Below are positions 11,001-19,283 of a DNA stretch of 64,000 nt, one piece after another. The position numbers were made by a program, and so were the translations under genes. This DNA is from Rhodovulum visakhapatnamense (lineage in GTDB: Bacteria; Pseudomonadota; Alphaproteobacteria; Rhodobacterales; Rhodobacteraceae): positions 1 to 64,000 of the forward strand of contig NZ_SOEB01000013.1 of the NCBI RefSeq assembly GCF_004365965.1. The letters are read 5' to 3'. Below the pieces are notes generated by a model. The model saw only the letters and a program-made list of their open reading frames with translations, was not told the DNA's origin and searched no databases. How positions within the stretch are numbered: position 1 is the first letter of the stretch; the number at the start of each line of letters is the position of its first letter.

Positions 11001-11224
11001 TCCAGAAGGGGAAAGTCACCGAAGCTTTCGAGCTTTTCCCAGTCCTCGGTCGTCCATCCGGCCATGACGATGCAAGCGGGATGGGACTTCGGGAAATCCG
11101 TCTTTCCAGGGGTCTTCCTGGAGATGGAGAACTCCGTCATCGTCGAACGGACAGTTGGATCGAGGGGTTTGTGCTTGAGCATGAAGGCGCCTGTCTGTCT
11201 TTCGATGTGTTTCAGATGTCCCAT
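5012..11224 (-). CDS. Giant STAND-like P-loop ATPase, third gene (C) of putative defence operon
   Basis: The product is 2070 aa and I do not recognise a named family over its full length. Visible architecture: an N-terminal helical region (1-430), a very acidic low-complexity linker (about 435-600, rich in D, E and A), a long helical middle, then a STAND/AAA-like core. The core opens with FFGRSEEI (about 1378), has Walker A GGRQLGKS (about 1403) and Walker B IVAMFDEAD (about 1488), and is followed by a winged-helix-like stretch and a basic C-terminus ending in KKKAGRIRRS. The FGR-plus-GKS arrangement is typical of STAND switches that sense and then activate. The start overlaps the end of gene B by 13 bp, so translation is probably coupled. 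ATG codons at 11182 and 11140 are alternatives. A sensor or effector role in phage defence is inference from context. Confidence 0.7.
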   Translation of the reverse strand: MGHLKHIERQTGAFMLKHKPLDPTVRSTMTEFSISRKTPGKTDFPKSHPACIVMAGWTTEDWEKLESFGDFPLLEICPEAPAYFAQAGHFSARDLRNIVSTFGLDVDHHDAEAIYHIILERAEGAPWVLPILETIIAPQRVKNGGFKNKNKVSHVLQKFPLSKLRLKANPHLHERTGELLLPPVVPDIAVAAFCEYAIEAYYQKIENKSLFEEHYIEARKILSDISPADIIMVELGQIDDIQDWDEHASLISSLMSDYPDAVSEHLHLHLIATLKHFSQHITQTSSADDLEGIMVLSGAAAKQAKLLQNPRKETVIEHVRKLGIEVDLNLVTDEAVATLSAALDAGLVMRVRIQDLAIADLEEKIAETKEAIAAANAEEDYALLTRLAPQAGEEKEALRVAREVQEAILLCLGELVSGTTEDQDAALAELRAFIEKNDPDTEDYAEADASLASELFTLPDAEENPVEDHTAADDVDPEDAVEDNSPIDATSVSSDVVNSDDPETAGHDQAEGNTSEPTVTDAYEEDTVEAQNTHAGIDENEGAAKEIEPQDVDPQPDADSVDIENPLEDAPIQSAIETAEDRYSEPEALPDLIPRIEPETYVAEIDIDTTPPVPVSVLASLIHRNLLGIAADAAKSFEHEGKHWPIRAVVLEAAAGSRTPHRKYGADTQRFLELATRGAGDAASDVGSILLLGALIRPALLETSLSSLRNILHELCRGSLGQHLQQATDAISELDYDFPPDADELASLSGGQRTPQKQRLAAQLGKWADTVSAKTSRWPFATAIMHHIASPAGPIGAALSAISNGNKNAASLAREAIDGLSSASKIETLAAEYASEAGRNTARLHPKGIEYLERQLEEPLGLLDSWIDATMREGSQGQKSEARLRTIVGNLNSRLQKAETGLRAEATSAPDTLAGATAHWVADQVREVLQALRGEDTGAFATLDEALAAERDLLPASVRDTLDIPEGRFDAFSNLLNKTVIPDPKGALAQAREEGAFDTASRLGSRFGIDVQDGLTHDMKVFAKTWSAEINTRVRRLKTLSKVDYKHQEEISRRLALCEILLGRLTAVDNGSEVHDLAELPAAAAEIDATCAQIEAKIRADQVQRIDQYRNDRNSEEADTLLGALDGITVEAAEDRIAQLRDGRSAAIFQTELGGLVSDFLPDFLAYANSAQWPTTSEALERTVAAAGPLHIEEDRRGAGLDLIHLYRAIGTSMQSKQPDLPKVKVLFEEIGYDSVKIHNPRPVGRSGLWQAQLGGRIQPLRSGDWFLPPVFGSQAANGAGAHLVLIGRDTLPENLVKTLSSDMPAILLFAGVIDAQRRRELAEHLRDNAIPALLIDETLITFAGTRRQARARTIFECGLPYGRVEPYTTDAGQLPPEMFFGRSEEIRLIMSKTADGCLVYGGRQLGKSALLGHIARTEHAPEKDRIVVTREVRPLGKSEKPSEIWSHLASMLSPEIVRPASRNAEDVSRDIKAWLMHHRQGHIVAMFDEADNFMDADTRDDYPELARLKKLMEESGRAFKVVFAGLHNVQRMSHQPNSPLAHLGLPICIGPLNRTEDDKRAAHDLVVSPMRAAGFRFENHEAIEEILAWANYYPSLIQEYMKGLLSTLHGSGSGKPYRLPEGDPLWPISSDTLFDHRGFGEIENRIRFKFHLTLNLDPRYALVAYTLGRLNVEGQEDKARVTGFDPRELLDEASTFWPRSSEIPALAAFEALLEELFDLGVLGRVPIPGTKRFRYLLGSRQVATMLGSEDDIYHALAEIEEKDPEVAYDRSVHRRRYKLNTSGNQGEFSYCPLTDLQIERIVQPQDATGQIVCGLEALGLSKVGSSLKRIAESGHLPGAPEQGINVEIVRSKRELRAPVERKGASQNPVILVFTPEDRKEAHDALTWLEHQPRVLNKQVRPLLLLDAANTEMRDIATRRPEQSQFLTAWGAEMIRIHLSHIEKVELDTKPMRSAILAAAGGIPSETIKLISAMRVAEDPLEVAREWKVSFRMPAGLLNGTLGKALSILDMGDDEDADTFNEILRDHAGADLVDIGPDLVATGLATWFKKKAGRIRRSALGDLLARETEK

Positions 11225-14200
11225 TGCGGGTCAATTTTGACGCCGGCATCGAGCAGGATCGTCTCGATCCATGCCTGGGCCGGGCGGCGATTGAACATGT
11301 GCCAGTGGCGCTGGTTCGAATAGTCGTTGAGGCAGCGCGTGCAGCTGGTGATGCAATCGGGGTTGGGACAGTTGAGGATCTTGCGGGCGGAGAGAAGGAG
11401 ATCTCGCGCGAGATACCCGGTCTCGTTTGTCAACCGCGTGGCGTAGCCCGCCCCGCCGGAGACGGAATCGTAGATGACGACAACGATGAGGCCGTCGAGT
11501 TTCTGAACGAGCGCGCGAAGGTCACGCGGATTGGTTTCCAGGAGTTCGGCGGCGCCGAGCCGCAAGGCCTCCTGCAGCGTGCGTTCGAGCGAGTTGTCAG
11601 AGGAGATGGCGTCCCCCGAGGGGGTTGCGGGGAGGCTCTCGAAGAGAAGACCGCGGACATCGGTTTCGAAGACATGGGCGAGATCGATCGGCCAAGCCTG
11701 TTTGGTGGGATCAAAACGGCAAGGCTGTCCGCTGCGTGGGTTGACATGGGGAGCGAGAAGCGTCGGCTGTTGCCAGGCGAGGTCGGGACCATGTCCATGC
11801 GCAGGCACGGCGTGCTCGCAGCTCGGGCACCAGGCGAAGCCGCCGCCATGGCGTCCGCGATTGACGGTGATGATGCGCCCGAGTTCATCCTCGGGCCGGT
11901 TCGAGCCCGGCGCGTGGAAGGTCAGGATGCCGGGCAGGTCGGTCGCGGTGTATTTGGAGCGTGGAGCCTCCGTGAGAAGCAGGGCCTCATCGGAGATTGT
12001 CGGACGGATCCGGGTCGCGCCCGGGTCGCGCCCCTGACCATCGGCGACGGAAGTGACGAAACCATGGGGCCGGATGAAGGCCCGGGTCGCATTGGTCTTG
12101 TGGAACACGGCGCCGCATTGCGGGCAATGCTTCTTTGGCTCCACGCCCTGGAGGGTGATCTGGGGAGAACGGCAGGCACCGCAGACCCGGTATTGGGATC
12201 GTTCGATGAAGGCGTCGTCTCCGGTGAATTTCGATCGCTTGGAAATCCCGGCGCTTACCCAGACTCGGCCTCCGGCGACGATCTCGGCGCTCGGCGCGTA
12301 TTCGGAAATTCCGATCGAGCCGTCGCGGTCGAGTTCGAGCACGGCGGTGTCGGCGGTCTGACCGGCCGTATTGAGAACCTCGAGCGAGACCGAGTGAACC
12401 GGAAACGAGTAGGTGGGGATGATCGCTCGCCGCGATAGCTGGTCGATCAGGAATTGGTTCATGTAGAGCTTCTGTTGGGTGCGCAGGGCGCCCAGCGACC
12501 GGTCGATCTTGATGAACTTGTCGGCTTCCGTCTTTTGGAGATCGTTTCGGCGTGCCTCGAGGTCGTCGATTGCTTCCTGCATCAGTCCGAAACGACCCCA
12601 GGCCATGTCCGCGAATTGCGAGATCCGCTCGCTCAGGGCGGCCTTCAGACCTGCCGCGTCGAGCGCGATCGATCGAAGGGAAGGAGGCAAGCGGGTGGCC
12701 AGGTCTGCGGCGGCCTCAAGGTCCGGGTCCGCCCGCTCGATCCAGTCGGCGAAGGAGGTGTCGAACGTCTTTCTGGCCTCCTCTGTCAGGGCATCGGCGA
12801 AGACGTCACGCATGCGGGGAGATCCCGTCCGGGTGTATCCCGCGAGGCGGTGTTCGAGGAAGCGCGCGAGCAGCATCGAGAGCTGGTGACGACGGAAAAA
12901 GCCCGCGTTGTCAAGGCTGAGGTAGGGGATGATCGGCTGGGCCGCGAGATATTCGGAGAACTTCTCGAAGACTGCCCGGTCATAGCGCCCGGAACGCGCA
13001 GTGGTGAGTACGATTGGCGCGACCTGGGCGCGGCGTCCGGCGCGTCCCGCGCGTTGCTGGTAGTTGGCGATCGAGGGCGGGACGTTCTTGCACAGGACCG
13101 ACTCGAGATCACCGAGGTCGACCCCCATTTCCATGGTGGTCGTGCAGGACAGGAGGTTGACTTCGCCTGCCTTGAATTTCTCCTCGATCTCGGACCTGAT
13201 CTCGCTGGAGATCGCCGCGGTATGTTCGCGCGCAATGCCCATTTGCGGATGCTCGCGGTAGCGGGCCACGTAGTGGTTGCGAGCATCGAGGGTCTGGCGT
13301 TCGTCCCGCGGAACCTCGTGGAGCTTTCCATTGCATCTCATGGACTGGCAGACGCCGGCAGTATCGAATTGGGTTCGCGTGCCGCAGGACAGGCATTGGT
13401 AGAGCGACACCTCGGAGCCGGGAAGAATGAAGAGGCCCCGGTCGAGTTTCAGGCCGCGTCCCACACCATGTTTCGAGGTCATCGATTTCGGGTGCTCGAT
13501 GGCTTTCCAGAATTGGGTCAGAACATCGCGGACCTGGTTCTCGTCGATTGTCGTGCCGCAGGCCTGGGCCATGCGTTCGAGAAGGTTGGTGAAGCGGTTC
13601 TGCCGGCCGGCGGTCGGCACGAGGCTGAGCGGAAGGTTCGTGTGGGGATTGCGCTCACGGCTCACGCAGCGGTTCTGTTGTGAGGCGATACGCGTCCAGA
13701 TCGACTCGTCCTCGAGGTCGATCATGCCGGATTCTTTCTGCGCGATCGCGCGGTGCTCGCGGATCATTTTCAGCAGGTAGCGGACGTAGGTATCGGCGTA
13801 GGGTTTCATGGCGTCGGGAAGATCGCGCCGGACCATCTCGACGGGCCGTGCGATGGCGTCATAATCCACCCCGATGAGACCGAAGCCCTCGAGGCTGAGA
13901 CGTCCCCGCCCGAAGACCGTGATCTCGGCGGCGACGAGAGCCTTGAGGCGGAGACGTTCGTTTTCCCCGGTCTCGCGCTCGGGAACGACGCCGGGACGGT
14001 AGAGGCGAAGCCCGTCGGCCTGAAGCTCGCGCAGGATCGCGCCGGTGATGTTGTCGATATCCATGCGCCCGCTGCGCTCGACGACTCGAAGGATCGCACT
14101 GCGCACTGCCTGTTCGCGTGATGTGCGCTCGAAGAAAGGGGCGAAGAAAGCGGCATCCTGGCGGTTATCGGAGAAGACGAGGAGATTGCGTCCGCCCATC

Positions 14201-16152
14201 GGGGGGGTGGTGCCGAGATCGTGTGACGGCATGGATTCGAGGAGGGTCTGGGCGGCGACTGCCGCGATCGCCTCGTCGCCGGGACGTACGGTTGTGATGG
14301 GCTCATTGAATCGCGCGGAGCGATGATTGCAGGCCACGCAGCGGTGCATGTAGCGCTTGCCGTCATCGGGATCCTGTTCGAGAGTCACGGCCTCGAGGGC
14401 AACCGTGCCGGGTGTTCCCTCCTCCATCGGATGCCCGTTCGAGGGATCGAGATGGACCATCTGGCCGGGAAGGGCGATCTCGGTGTCATCTTCCCCCTCG
14501 ATCGCCAGCCCGCCCGGCACAAGCCGCAAGAGATGGCGGTCTCCCGCGCCAGGCGTCGGGTCGAGGGAAATGCCGTTGTCCCAAGCTTCGAGGTAGGGCT
14601 CGCCGCAGTTGCGGCAGACGTAGAGCTCGTAGACCGGGCGGTCCTCGTCGTCACGTTCGGCCCCGATCAGGACTTCGCGGAGATTGTCAGCGCCGCCGGC
14701 CGCAAGCGAAATCCCGGTGCGGTCCGGCGCCCGCGAGATCAGGTGATAGCGGGCAGGAAGAAGCGGAAAGACCGCTGCGTCGGCACTGACGGCGAGAACG
14801 CCCACGGAAATCAGCCCGACGAGCGCGGCGACGGCCGCTTCCCCTTCATCGGGAAAGACCTCGCGCGCGAGGATTTCGATTGCGACCGATCCGCCTTCGA
14901 GACGCCGGGCGATGCGGTGGATTTCCTCGAATCCGGCGAGCCTTTCGATCAGCGCATCGCCGAGAGAGGGGGCGTCATCGAGGTGCAGTCTGGGAAGGTC
15001 GAGAAATTCGGTCTCGAGATTCCAGTCCTCGATCGACATCGGCGTGTCGTTCTGGACCGCGTCGCGCGCGGCTTCGGCAAGATCTCGTGCCCGCGCCCAG
15101 TGTTCGGGAGAGAGGCCGCTCGGCATGGCGCCGCCGGCCAGGCTGGGATGGATCTTGCGTTCCGAGGTGATGACGGAGATCTCTCCGGCGAAGGGTTCGC
15201 CGAAGAGCCGAGAGGCGAAATCCGCAAGTTCCGACTTGCGGCGGGGATCGAGCGAGGCCGAGGTCCCGGTGCAGCGGATCTGCCCGTCGGGGATGCCGAG
15301 ATGGGCCTTGAGCCTGCGCAGCAGGAAGGAGACCTCGATCGCCTGGGCGCCGGCATATGTGTGGATCTCGTCGAGCACGATACGGCGCAGGTCAGCGCCG
15401 GCCAGCAGTTGCCGATTGGTCGGAAGGAGCAGGATGTGCTCGAGCATCGCGTAGTTGGTGATCAGGATGTGCGGCGGAGCCTCGCGCATCTCCGCGCGGG
15501 AAAGGAGCCAGTTCGCGGGCACGTCGGCATCCTCGCCGAATGCCTCGAGGAAACTCGGGGAGGATCGAAGGCGCGTGATTTCCTCATCCCGCGTGGCGCG
15601 CGACTTGATCTGGCCCGTGTATCTTCCCAGCGTGATGCCGGGATCGCCTAGGTCGTGAAAGAGGAGCTTCGCTATCCGCCCCAGTTGGTCGTTGGCCAGC
15701 GCGTTCAGGGGGTACACGAGGATCGCGCGCACTCCCGGGCGTTCGAGATCCCCCTGGGACAGGATGTCGTTGACCAAGGGGTAGAGGAAGCTTTCGGTTT
15801 TTCCTGAACCGGTTCCGGTGGCGACGAGGTAGTTGTCCTGCCGCCTGATTGCCGCTTCCTGGTGAGCGTGCAGGGGCCGGGCGAAGACGGCAGGAGCTGT
15901 CGAGGCGAGGGTTTGCCAATGCGGCGTGAGAAGGCCTTCTTCATGGAGTCCGCGGAGAGATTTTCCCTTCTCGAAATCGGGAAGGGTCTCGACATAAGGC
16001 CCTTTGACGAAGTCGAGCTGCCCGATGACGTTCCTGAGCTCCTCCGCGAGACGGGGCGCACGGATGTCGTTGATTGGCGAAGACGTCGCGACAAAGCGCG
16101 CAAGGACGTTGTTGAGATGCTCGCGGAAATCGTTGGGATTGAGGGTCGTCAT
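11212..16152 (-). CDS. DEAD/DEAH helicase with C-terminal DUF1998 (DruE-like), gene B of putative defence operon
   Basis: This 1646-aa superfamily 2 helicase has Walker A ATGTGSGKTES (about residue 112), a DEIH box in RRIVLDEIHTYAG (about 261), a C-terminal helicase lobe with TTTMEMGVDLGDL and motif VI QQRAGRAGRR (about 1036), and a final cysteine cluster CPNPDCITSCTRC (about 1597) characteristic of DUF1998/MZB proteins. Several CxxC pairs lie in between (VCRNCGE, HRCVACN, QCLSCGT with CQSMRC, VCGACRS with CPQCGA, WCPSCEH), so it probably binds several zinc ions. Helicase-DUF1998 proteins are hallmarks of Druantia (DruE) and, split in two, of DISARM (DrmA/DrmB); bacterial MrfA has the same layout. 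It overlaps gene A by 4 bp (ATGA) and gene C by 13 bp. Helicase function is firm; membership of a named system is not. Confidence 0.88.
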   Translation of the reverse strand: MTTLNPNDFREHLNNVLARFVATSSPINDIRAPRLAEELRNVIGQLDFVKGPYVETLPDFEKGKSLRGLHEEGLLTPHWQTLASTAPAVFARPLHAHQEAAIRRQDNYLVATGTGSGKTESFLYPLVNDILSQGDLERPGVRAILVYPLNALANDQLGRIAKLLFHDLGDPGITLGRYTGQIKSRATRDEEITRLRSSPSFLEAFGEDADVPANWLLSRAEMREAPPHILITNYAMLEHILLLPTNRQLLAGADLRRIVLDEIHTYAGAQAIEVSFLLRRLKAHLGIPDGQIRCTGTSASLDPRRKSELADFASRLFGEPFAGEISVITSERKIHPSLAGGAMPSGLSPEHWARARDLAEAARDAVQNDTPMSIEDWNLETEFLDLPRLHLDDAPSLGDALIERLAGFEEIHRIARRLEGGSVAIEILAREVFPDEGEAAVAALVGLISVGVLAVSADAAVFPLLPARYHLISRAPDRTGISLAAGGADNLREVLIGAERDDEDRPVYELYVCRNCGEPYLEAWDNGISLDPTPGAGDRHLLRLVPGGLAIEGEDDTEIALPGQMVHLDPSNGHPMEEGTPGTVALEAVTLEQDPDDGKRYMHRCVACNHRSARFNEPITTVRPGDEAIAAVAAQTLLESMPSHDLGTTPPMGGRNLLVFSDNRQDAAFFAPFFERTSREQAVRSAILRVVERSGRMDIDNITGAILRELQADGLRLYRPGVVPERETGENERLRLKALVAAEITVFGRGRLSLEGFGLIGVDYDAIARPVEMVRRDLPDAMKPYADTYVRYLLKMIREHRAIAQKESGMIDLEDESIWTRIASQQNRCVSRERNPHTNLPLSLVPTAGRQNRFTNLLERMAQACGTTIDENQVRDVLTQFWKAIEHPKSMTSKHGVGRGLKLDRGLFILPGSEVSLYQCLSCGTRTQFDTAGVCQSMRCNGKLHEVPRDERQTLDARNHYVARYREHPQMGIAREHTAAISSEIRSEIEEKFKAGEVNLLSCTTTMEMGVDLGDLESVLCKNVPPSIANYQQRAGRAGRRAQVAPIVLTTARSGRYDRAVFEKFSEYLAAQPIIPYLSLDNAGFFRRHQLSMLLARFLEHRLAGYTRTGSPRMRDVFADALTEEARKTFDTSFADWIERADPDLEAAADLATRLPPSLRSIALDAAGLKAALSERISQFADMAWGRFGLMQEAIDDLEARRNDLQKTEADKFIKIDRSLGALRTQQKLYMNQFLIDQLSRRAIIPTYSFPVHSVSLEVLNTAGQTADTAVLELDRDGSIGISEYAPSAEIVAGGRVWVSAGISKRSKFTGDDAFIERSQYRVCGACRSPQITLQGVEPKKHCPQCGAVFHKTNATRAFIRPHGFVTSVADGQGRDPGATRIRPTISDEALLLTEAPRSKYTATDLPGILTFHAPGSNRPEDELGRIITVNRGRHGGGFAWCPSCEHAVPAHGHGPDLAWQQPTLLAPHVNPRSGQPCRFDPTKQAWPIDLAHVFETDVRGLLFESLPATPSGDAISSDNSLERTLQEALRLGAAELLETNPRDLRALVQKLDGLIVVVIYDSVSGGAGYATRLTNETGYLARDLLLSARKILNCPNPDCITSCTRCLNDYSNQRHWHMFNRRPAQAWIETILLDAGVKIDPQWDI

Positions 16153-19100
16153 GCGGAGGGGGATCCATCCTTGCTGGCATGCGCCCAGAGCGCACGGAAA
16201 TAGGCGAAAAACTCGACGCCGCCCCTCAGCATGAGGGTCAGTGCCTGCCCGACTTCGCGCCGGGGTAGGCCGGTTCGAAACACGACGTCATCGACGAAGG
16301 CGTGAGACCGGCGTTCGGCGCAACTGCGGGCAAGGCGCTCGACCTGCGCGGCGATCCGGGCGGGAAGCGGGTCCGCACCTCCGCCCGTATCGAAGGAGCG
16401 AAGTTTCTCGAGGCCTTCAACATGGGCGCCGCAGATCAGCTTGACGGTTCCCGCAAGCGTCTCTTCCCCGACGAGGTCGTGGAGATCGGTTTCCTTGAGC
16501 CGCCAGCGCAGGGCCTGGAAGGCATGCTGGAGCCTGTCTGCCTGGAATCCGGTTGGGATGCCAGCACCCGTCGAGACGCGCCCGAGCCAGTCCGAAAGTG
16601 GCGTATCTCCATCGACGCGCGGAGGCGGCACGGGCGAGGGTTCTCCGGCCATGTCGGAGATCGGCGCAAGGCCGGTGTCGGTGTCGAGGCCGCCGAAGGC
16701 GATCGGGCTTGCCTCGAAGATCCAGGGAGTGGCGCCGACGAGGTCGTGCCGGGGTGGCTGCCGATCCTCCCGGACAACGGCGAGCAGAGGCTTGATCGAT
16801 CCGAGCATGTGAGACTTGCCGACGTGATCCAGTGCCGCCTCGTAGGCTGGCGAGAGAGCCCGACCGATTTGTCCGCCCAGGCTGTCCGGCTGGGGTTCGG
16901 CGAGAAAGCGGGCAAGATCGAGGAGATGGCCTCGCTGCGGCGTGTCGATCTCTCCGGCAAGCCCGATCGCGACCGGTGCATTGCGGACATCGCGAAGCGG
17001 AAGGAGTACCCCCGCGTTGTCGCGCAGAAGAAAGGTGGCGCGCGCCGGCGCGGGCAGCTGCGAAGGATCGAGGATGACCTCGACCTGGCTGGTCGCGGGA
17101 TCGCGCTTGGAGCGAACGCCCTGAAGCGAAGGAAGGTCGAGGGGTGCGCGGCCGAAGGCATATTCCCCCTCGATCAGGGCTCCGCGGACGGGCTCTATGC
17201 GAACCCGAAGGGCGTCGCAGTCTGTCCGGGGGGTAAAGCGCAGGCGGATCTCATCGGGGTCTTCGCTGATTTCGAGGCCCGCCGGGTCGGTGGCGCGGCG
17301 AAGCCGGGCGAGAAGATCGACGCGCCCGTCCGCCCTCCGCAGGGCAATGCGGTCGTCTTCAGTGTCCTCTTCGAGATCCGCCGCACCGATCTCAATGGTC
17401 TGTCGTCGATAGAAGGGACGCCGGGTCTCACGGCCGAGAACGAGAAGCGAGGCGTCGCGGTCCGGCGAGCCCAGGATGAGGGCATCGTGTCGGTTGGCGT
17501 GACCGAAGACCAGCGTGGCCCCGCGCGGGACGTAGACCCTGTCGCCGCGGGCCACCCGGAAGTGCCAGAGTTTCTCGCCACGGGCGACAAGGCGAAATTC
17601 GTGAACTCTGTCAGGACCGGAAAGCCCGAGGATCGGGGTTTCCTGGTCAGCCTCGGGATCGACCGAGAGGCGCCCGTCGATCGCGCGCAGCCCGGCGCTG
17701 CGCGCAGGGTCAAAATTGGCAGGGATCGGGACGTCCGCAAGGTCACCGTCGGGGGCGGAGATGCCGGGCCATATCCAGCAGCGCGTGGTCAGGGCGACCC
17801 GCGCCTCGAGGTCTCCGGCCGCCCCGGGCGTAAGGACCTCGAAGAGGACTTCCGCTGGATCAGCGAGGGCTTCGAGATGGGCGTCGGCAAAGGCCATGCG
17901 GAGTTCGCCGGTGGCGCCGAGATCGACCTGGTGGAAACGGACCTGTCCGCCGATGCGGGTCCGGATGATCCGGGTTGGCCCGCCGATCTCCGGGTCGATC
18001 CGCACCTGCAGCCCGCCGTTGCAGGCATAGAGGGCCCTGCTTCCGTCGCGCCCGAGAACCGGAGCGTCGATCCAAATGGCGTCTTCGACCGGACGCGTGA
18101 ATGAAAGGTCGGAGCGACCCTCGAAAGCGAGGGTTTCGTCCGCATTGACCCAGGCAATTCTGAAGGACGCATCCTTTGCGGGGATGGCATCGCCGAAAGA
18201 AAGGCTTGTGAAAGGGGCTGCGGAAAGGACGATGAGCCGTTCTGCGGCAATTTCCAATTCCCCCTGTTCAGAGGAGAGGCGAGAGAGCATGGCGCCGGTG
18301 TCGGCATCGAAGACCAGAACCTCACCTTCCGCAGGGGCAAGGGGGATGTCCCGGGAGAGGGTGCCCGCGGTCCAGCGAATGGTCGGGCGCCAAGGCGGGG
18401 GCACCTGGAGGCGTTTGCCGCCAGCAAGTCGAGTCGGGATGGCCCCGAGCCGCAGGGATTGTAGTTCGCGCGACGTCTCGGTTTCGAGGGTGAGGTGATC
18501 TCCCGTCCAGACGAGGCGCGGCGGGCCGACGATGTCGGCTCTTGAACGACCAAGGCTTCGTGCCGCCTGATCATAAGCTTCGAAGAGATGGGCTTCGGTA
18601 TCTCCCACGGGGCTTTCGCCCTGTCGCCAGGCCTCGAAGCGGCGGGCGACATGGGCGGAGGTGTCGAAGGCGATGGTCGCCTTGAGGCGGGCGAGTCCTG
18701 CACAGCGATCGGCCACAATTCTTCTCTGCCAGCGCCGTGCGGAAGCCGTATCCTCGATTGCTGGCGGGCCAATGTGGAGGGCGGCACCGACAAAGGCTCG
18801 GGCGAGATCACCGTGGTGGGCATGGGCCGGACCGAGTGGTGCGAAAAAGAGGCCTGTCGGCTCGTTGCCGAATACCGGCAGGCCGAGAGCCCGGGCGGTG
18901 CGGCGGTAGCGGGTCTTGAGATCCTCGCGGGCCTCCTGTTCATCAAAGCTCTCGCCGACGAAGCGGCTGATATGGCGGTAGACCTCATTGGTCGAGATGC
19001 CGTAGTTGCGCGCAAGCGGGATGAGAACGGCCCAGACCGCGAGCGTCGGGGCAGAATTGAATAGGCGCCACAGCGGTATCTCGTGAGCGAAATGTGCCGC

Positions 19101-19283
19101 CTCGTCGAGGAGATCACCGCGAGTTTGGATGTCTGTGATAAACGGAGTAGAAGTTGGACCGGTCCATGCGGCATTGAAGGCAGTTTCGACCCATGCCAAT
19201 CGATCAAGCGACACATTACTCTCGGCACTCAAGCGGGAGAACCCTCCGTTTATAATATTGTTTTTACTGATAAAACTGTACAT
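16149..19283 (-). CDS. Large protein of unknown family, first gene (A) of putative defence operon
   Basis: The 1044-aa product has no motif I recognise: no P-loop, nuclease or methylase signature, transmembrane segment or signal peptide. The N-terminal third is helical. The middle, rich in short V/L/F strands with many D, R and P residues (about 300-750), looks like repeated beta-sandwich modules. The C-terminal 120 residues are helical and may be winged-helix-like. The annotated start (ATG 19283) has no ribosome site. A TTG at 19232 lies 9 nt after GGAGGG and downstream of an AT-rich, promoter-like stretch, so a 1027-aa protein is at least as likely. It overlaps gene B by 4 bp. As the first gene it may supply specificity or an adaptor for the helicase; that is inference. 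Confidence 0.7.
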   Translation of the reverse strand: MYSFISKNNIINGGFSRLSAESNVSLDRLAWVETAFNAAWTGPTSTPFITDIQTRGDLLDEAAHFAHEIPLWRLFNSAPTLAVWAVLIPLARNYGISTNEVYRHISRFVGESFDEQEAREDLKTRYRRTARALGLPVFGNEPTGLFFAPLGPAHAHHGDLARAFVGAALHIGPPAIEDTASARRWQRRIVADRCAGLARLKATIAFDTSAHVARRFEAWRQGESPVGDTEAHLFEAYDQAARSLGRSRADIVGPPRLVWTGDHLTLETETSRELQSLRLGAIPTRLAGGKRLQVPPPWRPTIRWTAGTLSRDIPLAPAEGEVLVFDADTGAMLSRLSSEQGELEIAAERLIVLSAAPFTSLSFGDAIPAKDASFRIAWVNADETLAFEGRSDLSFTRPVEDAIWIDAPVLGRDGSRALYACNGGLQVRIDPEIGGPTRIIRTRIGGQVRFHQVDLGATGELRMAFADAHLEALADPAEVLFEVLTPGAAGDLEARVALTTRCWIWPGISAPDGDLADVPIPANFDPARSAGLRAIDGRLSVDPEADQETPILGLSGPDRVHEFRLVARGEKLWHFRVARGDRVYVPRGATLVFGHANRHDALILGSPDRDASLLVLGRETRRPFYRRQTIEIGAADLEEDTEDDRIALRRADGRVDLLARLRRATDPAGLEISEDPDEIRLRFTPRTDCDALRVRIEPVRGALIEGEYAFGRAPLDLPSLQGVRSKRDPATSQVEVILDPSQLPAPARATFLLRDNAGVLLPLRDVRNAPVAIGLAGEIDTPQRGHLLDLARFLAEPQPDSLGGQIGRALSPAYEAALDHVGKSHMLGSIKPLLAVVREDRQPPRHDLVGATPWIFEASPIAFGGLDTDTGLAPISDMAGEPSPVPPPRVDGDTPLSDWLGRVSTGAGIPTGFQADRLQHAFQALRWRLKETDLHDLVGEETLAGTVKLICGAHVEGLEKLRSFDTGGGADPLPARIAAQVERLARSCAERRSHAFVDDVVFRTGLPRREVGQALTLMLRGGVEFFAYFRALWAHASKDGSPSA

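Noticed and set aside
11212-16152. Direct assignment of the cargo to DISARM or Druantia
   Set aside because: The DUF1998 helicase alone is not diagnostic; no DrmB as a separate gene, no PLD-type DrmC, no methylase and no recognisable dru partners are seen.
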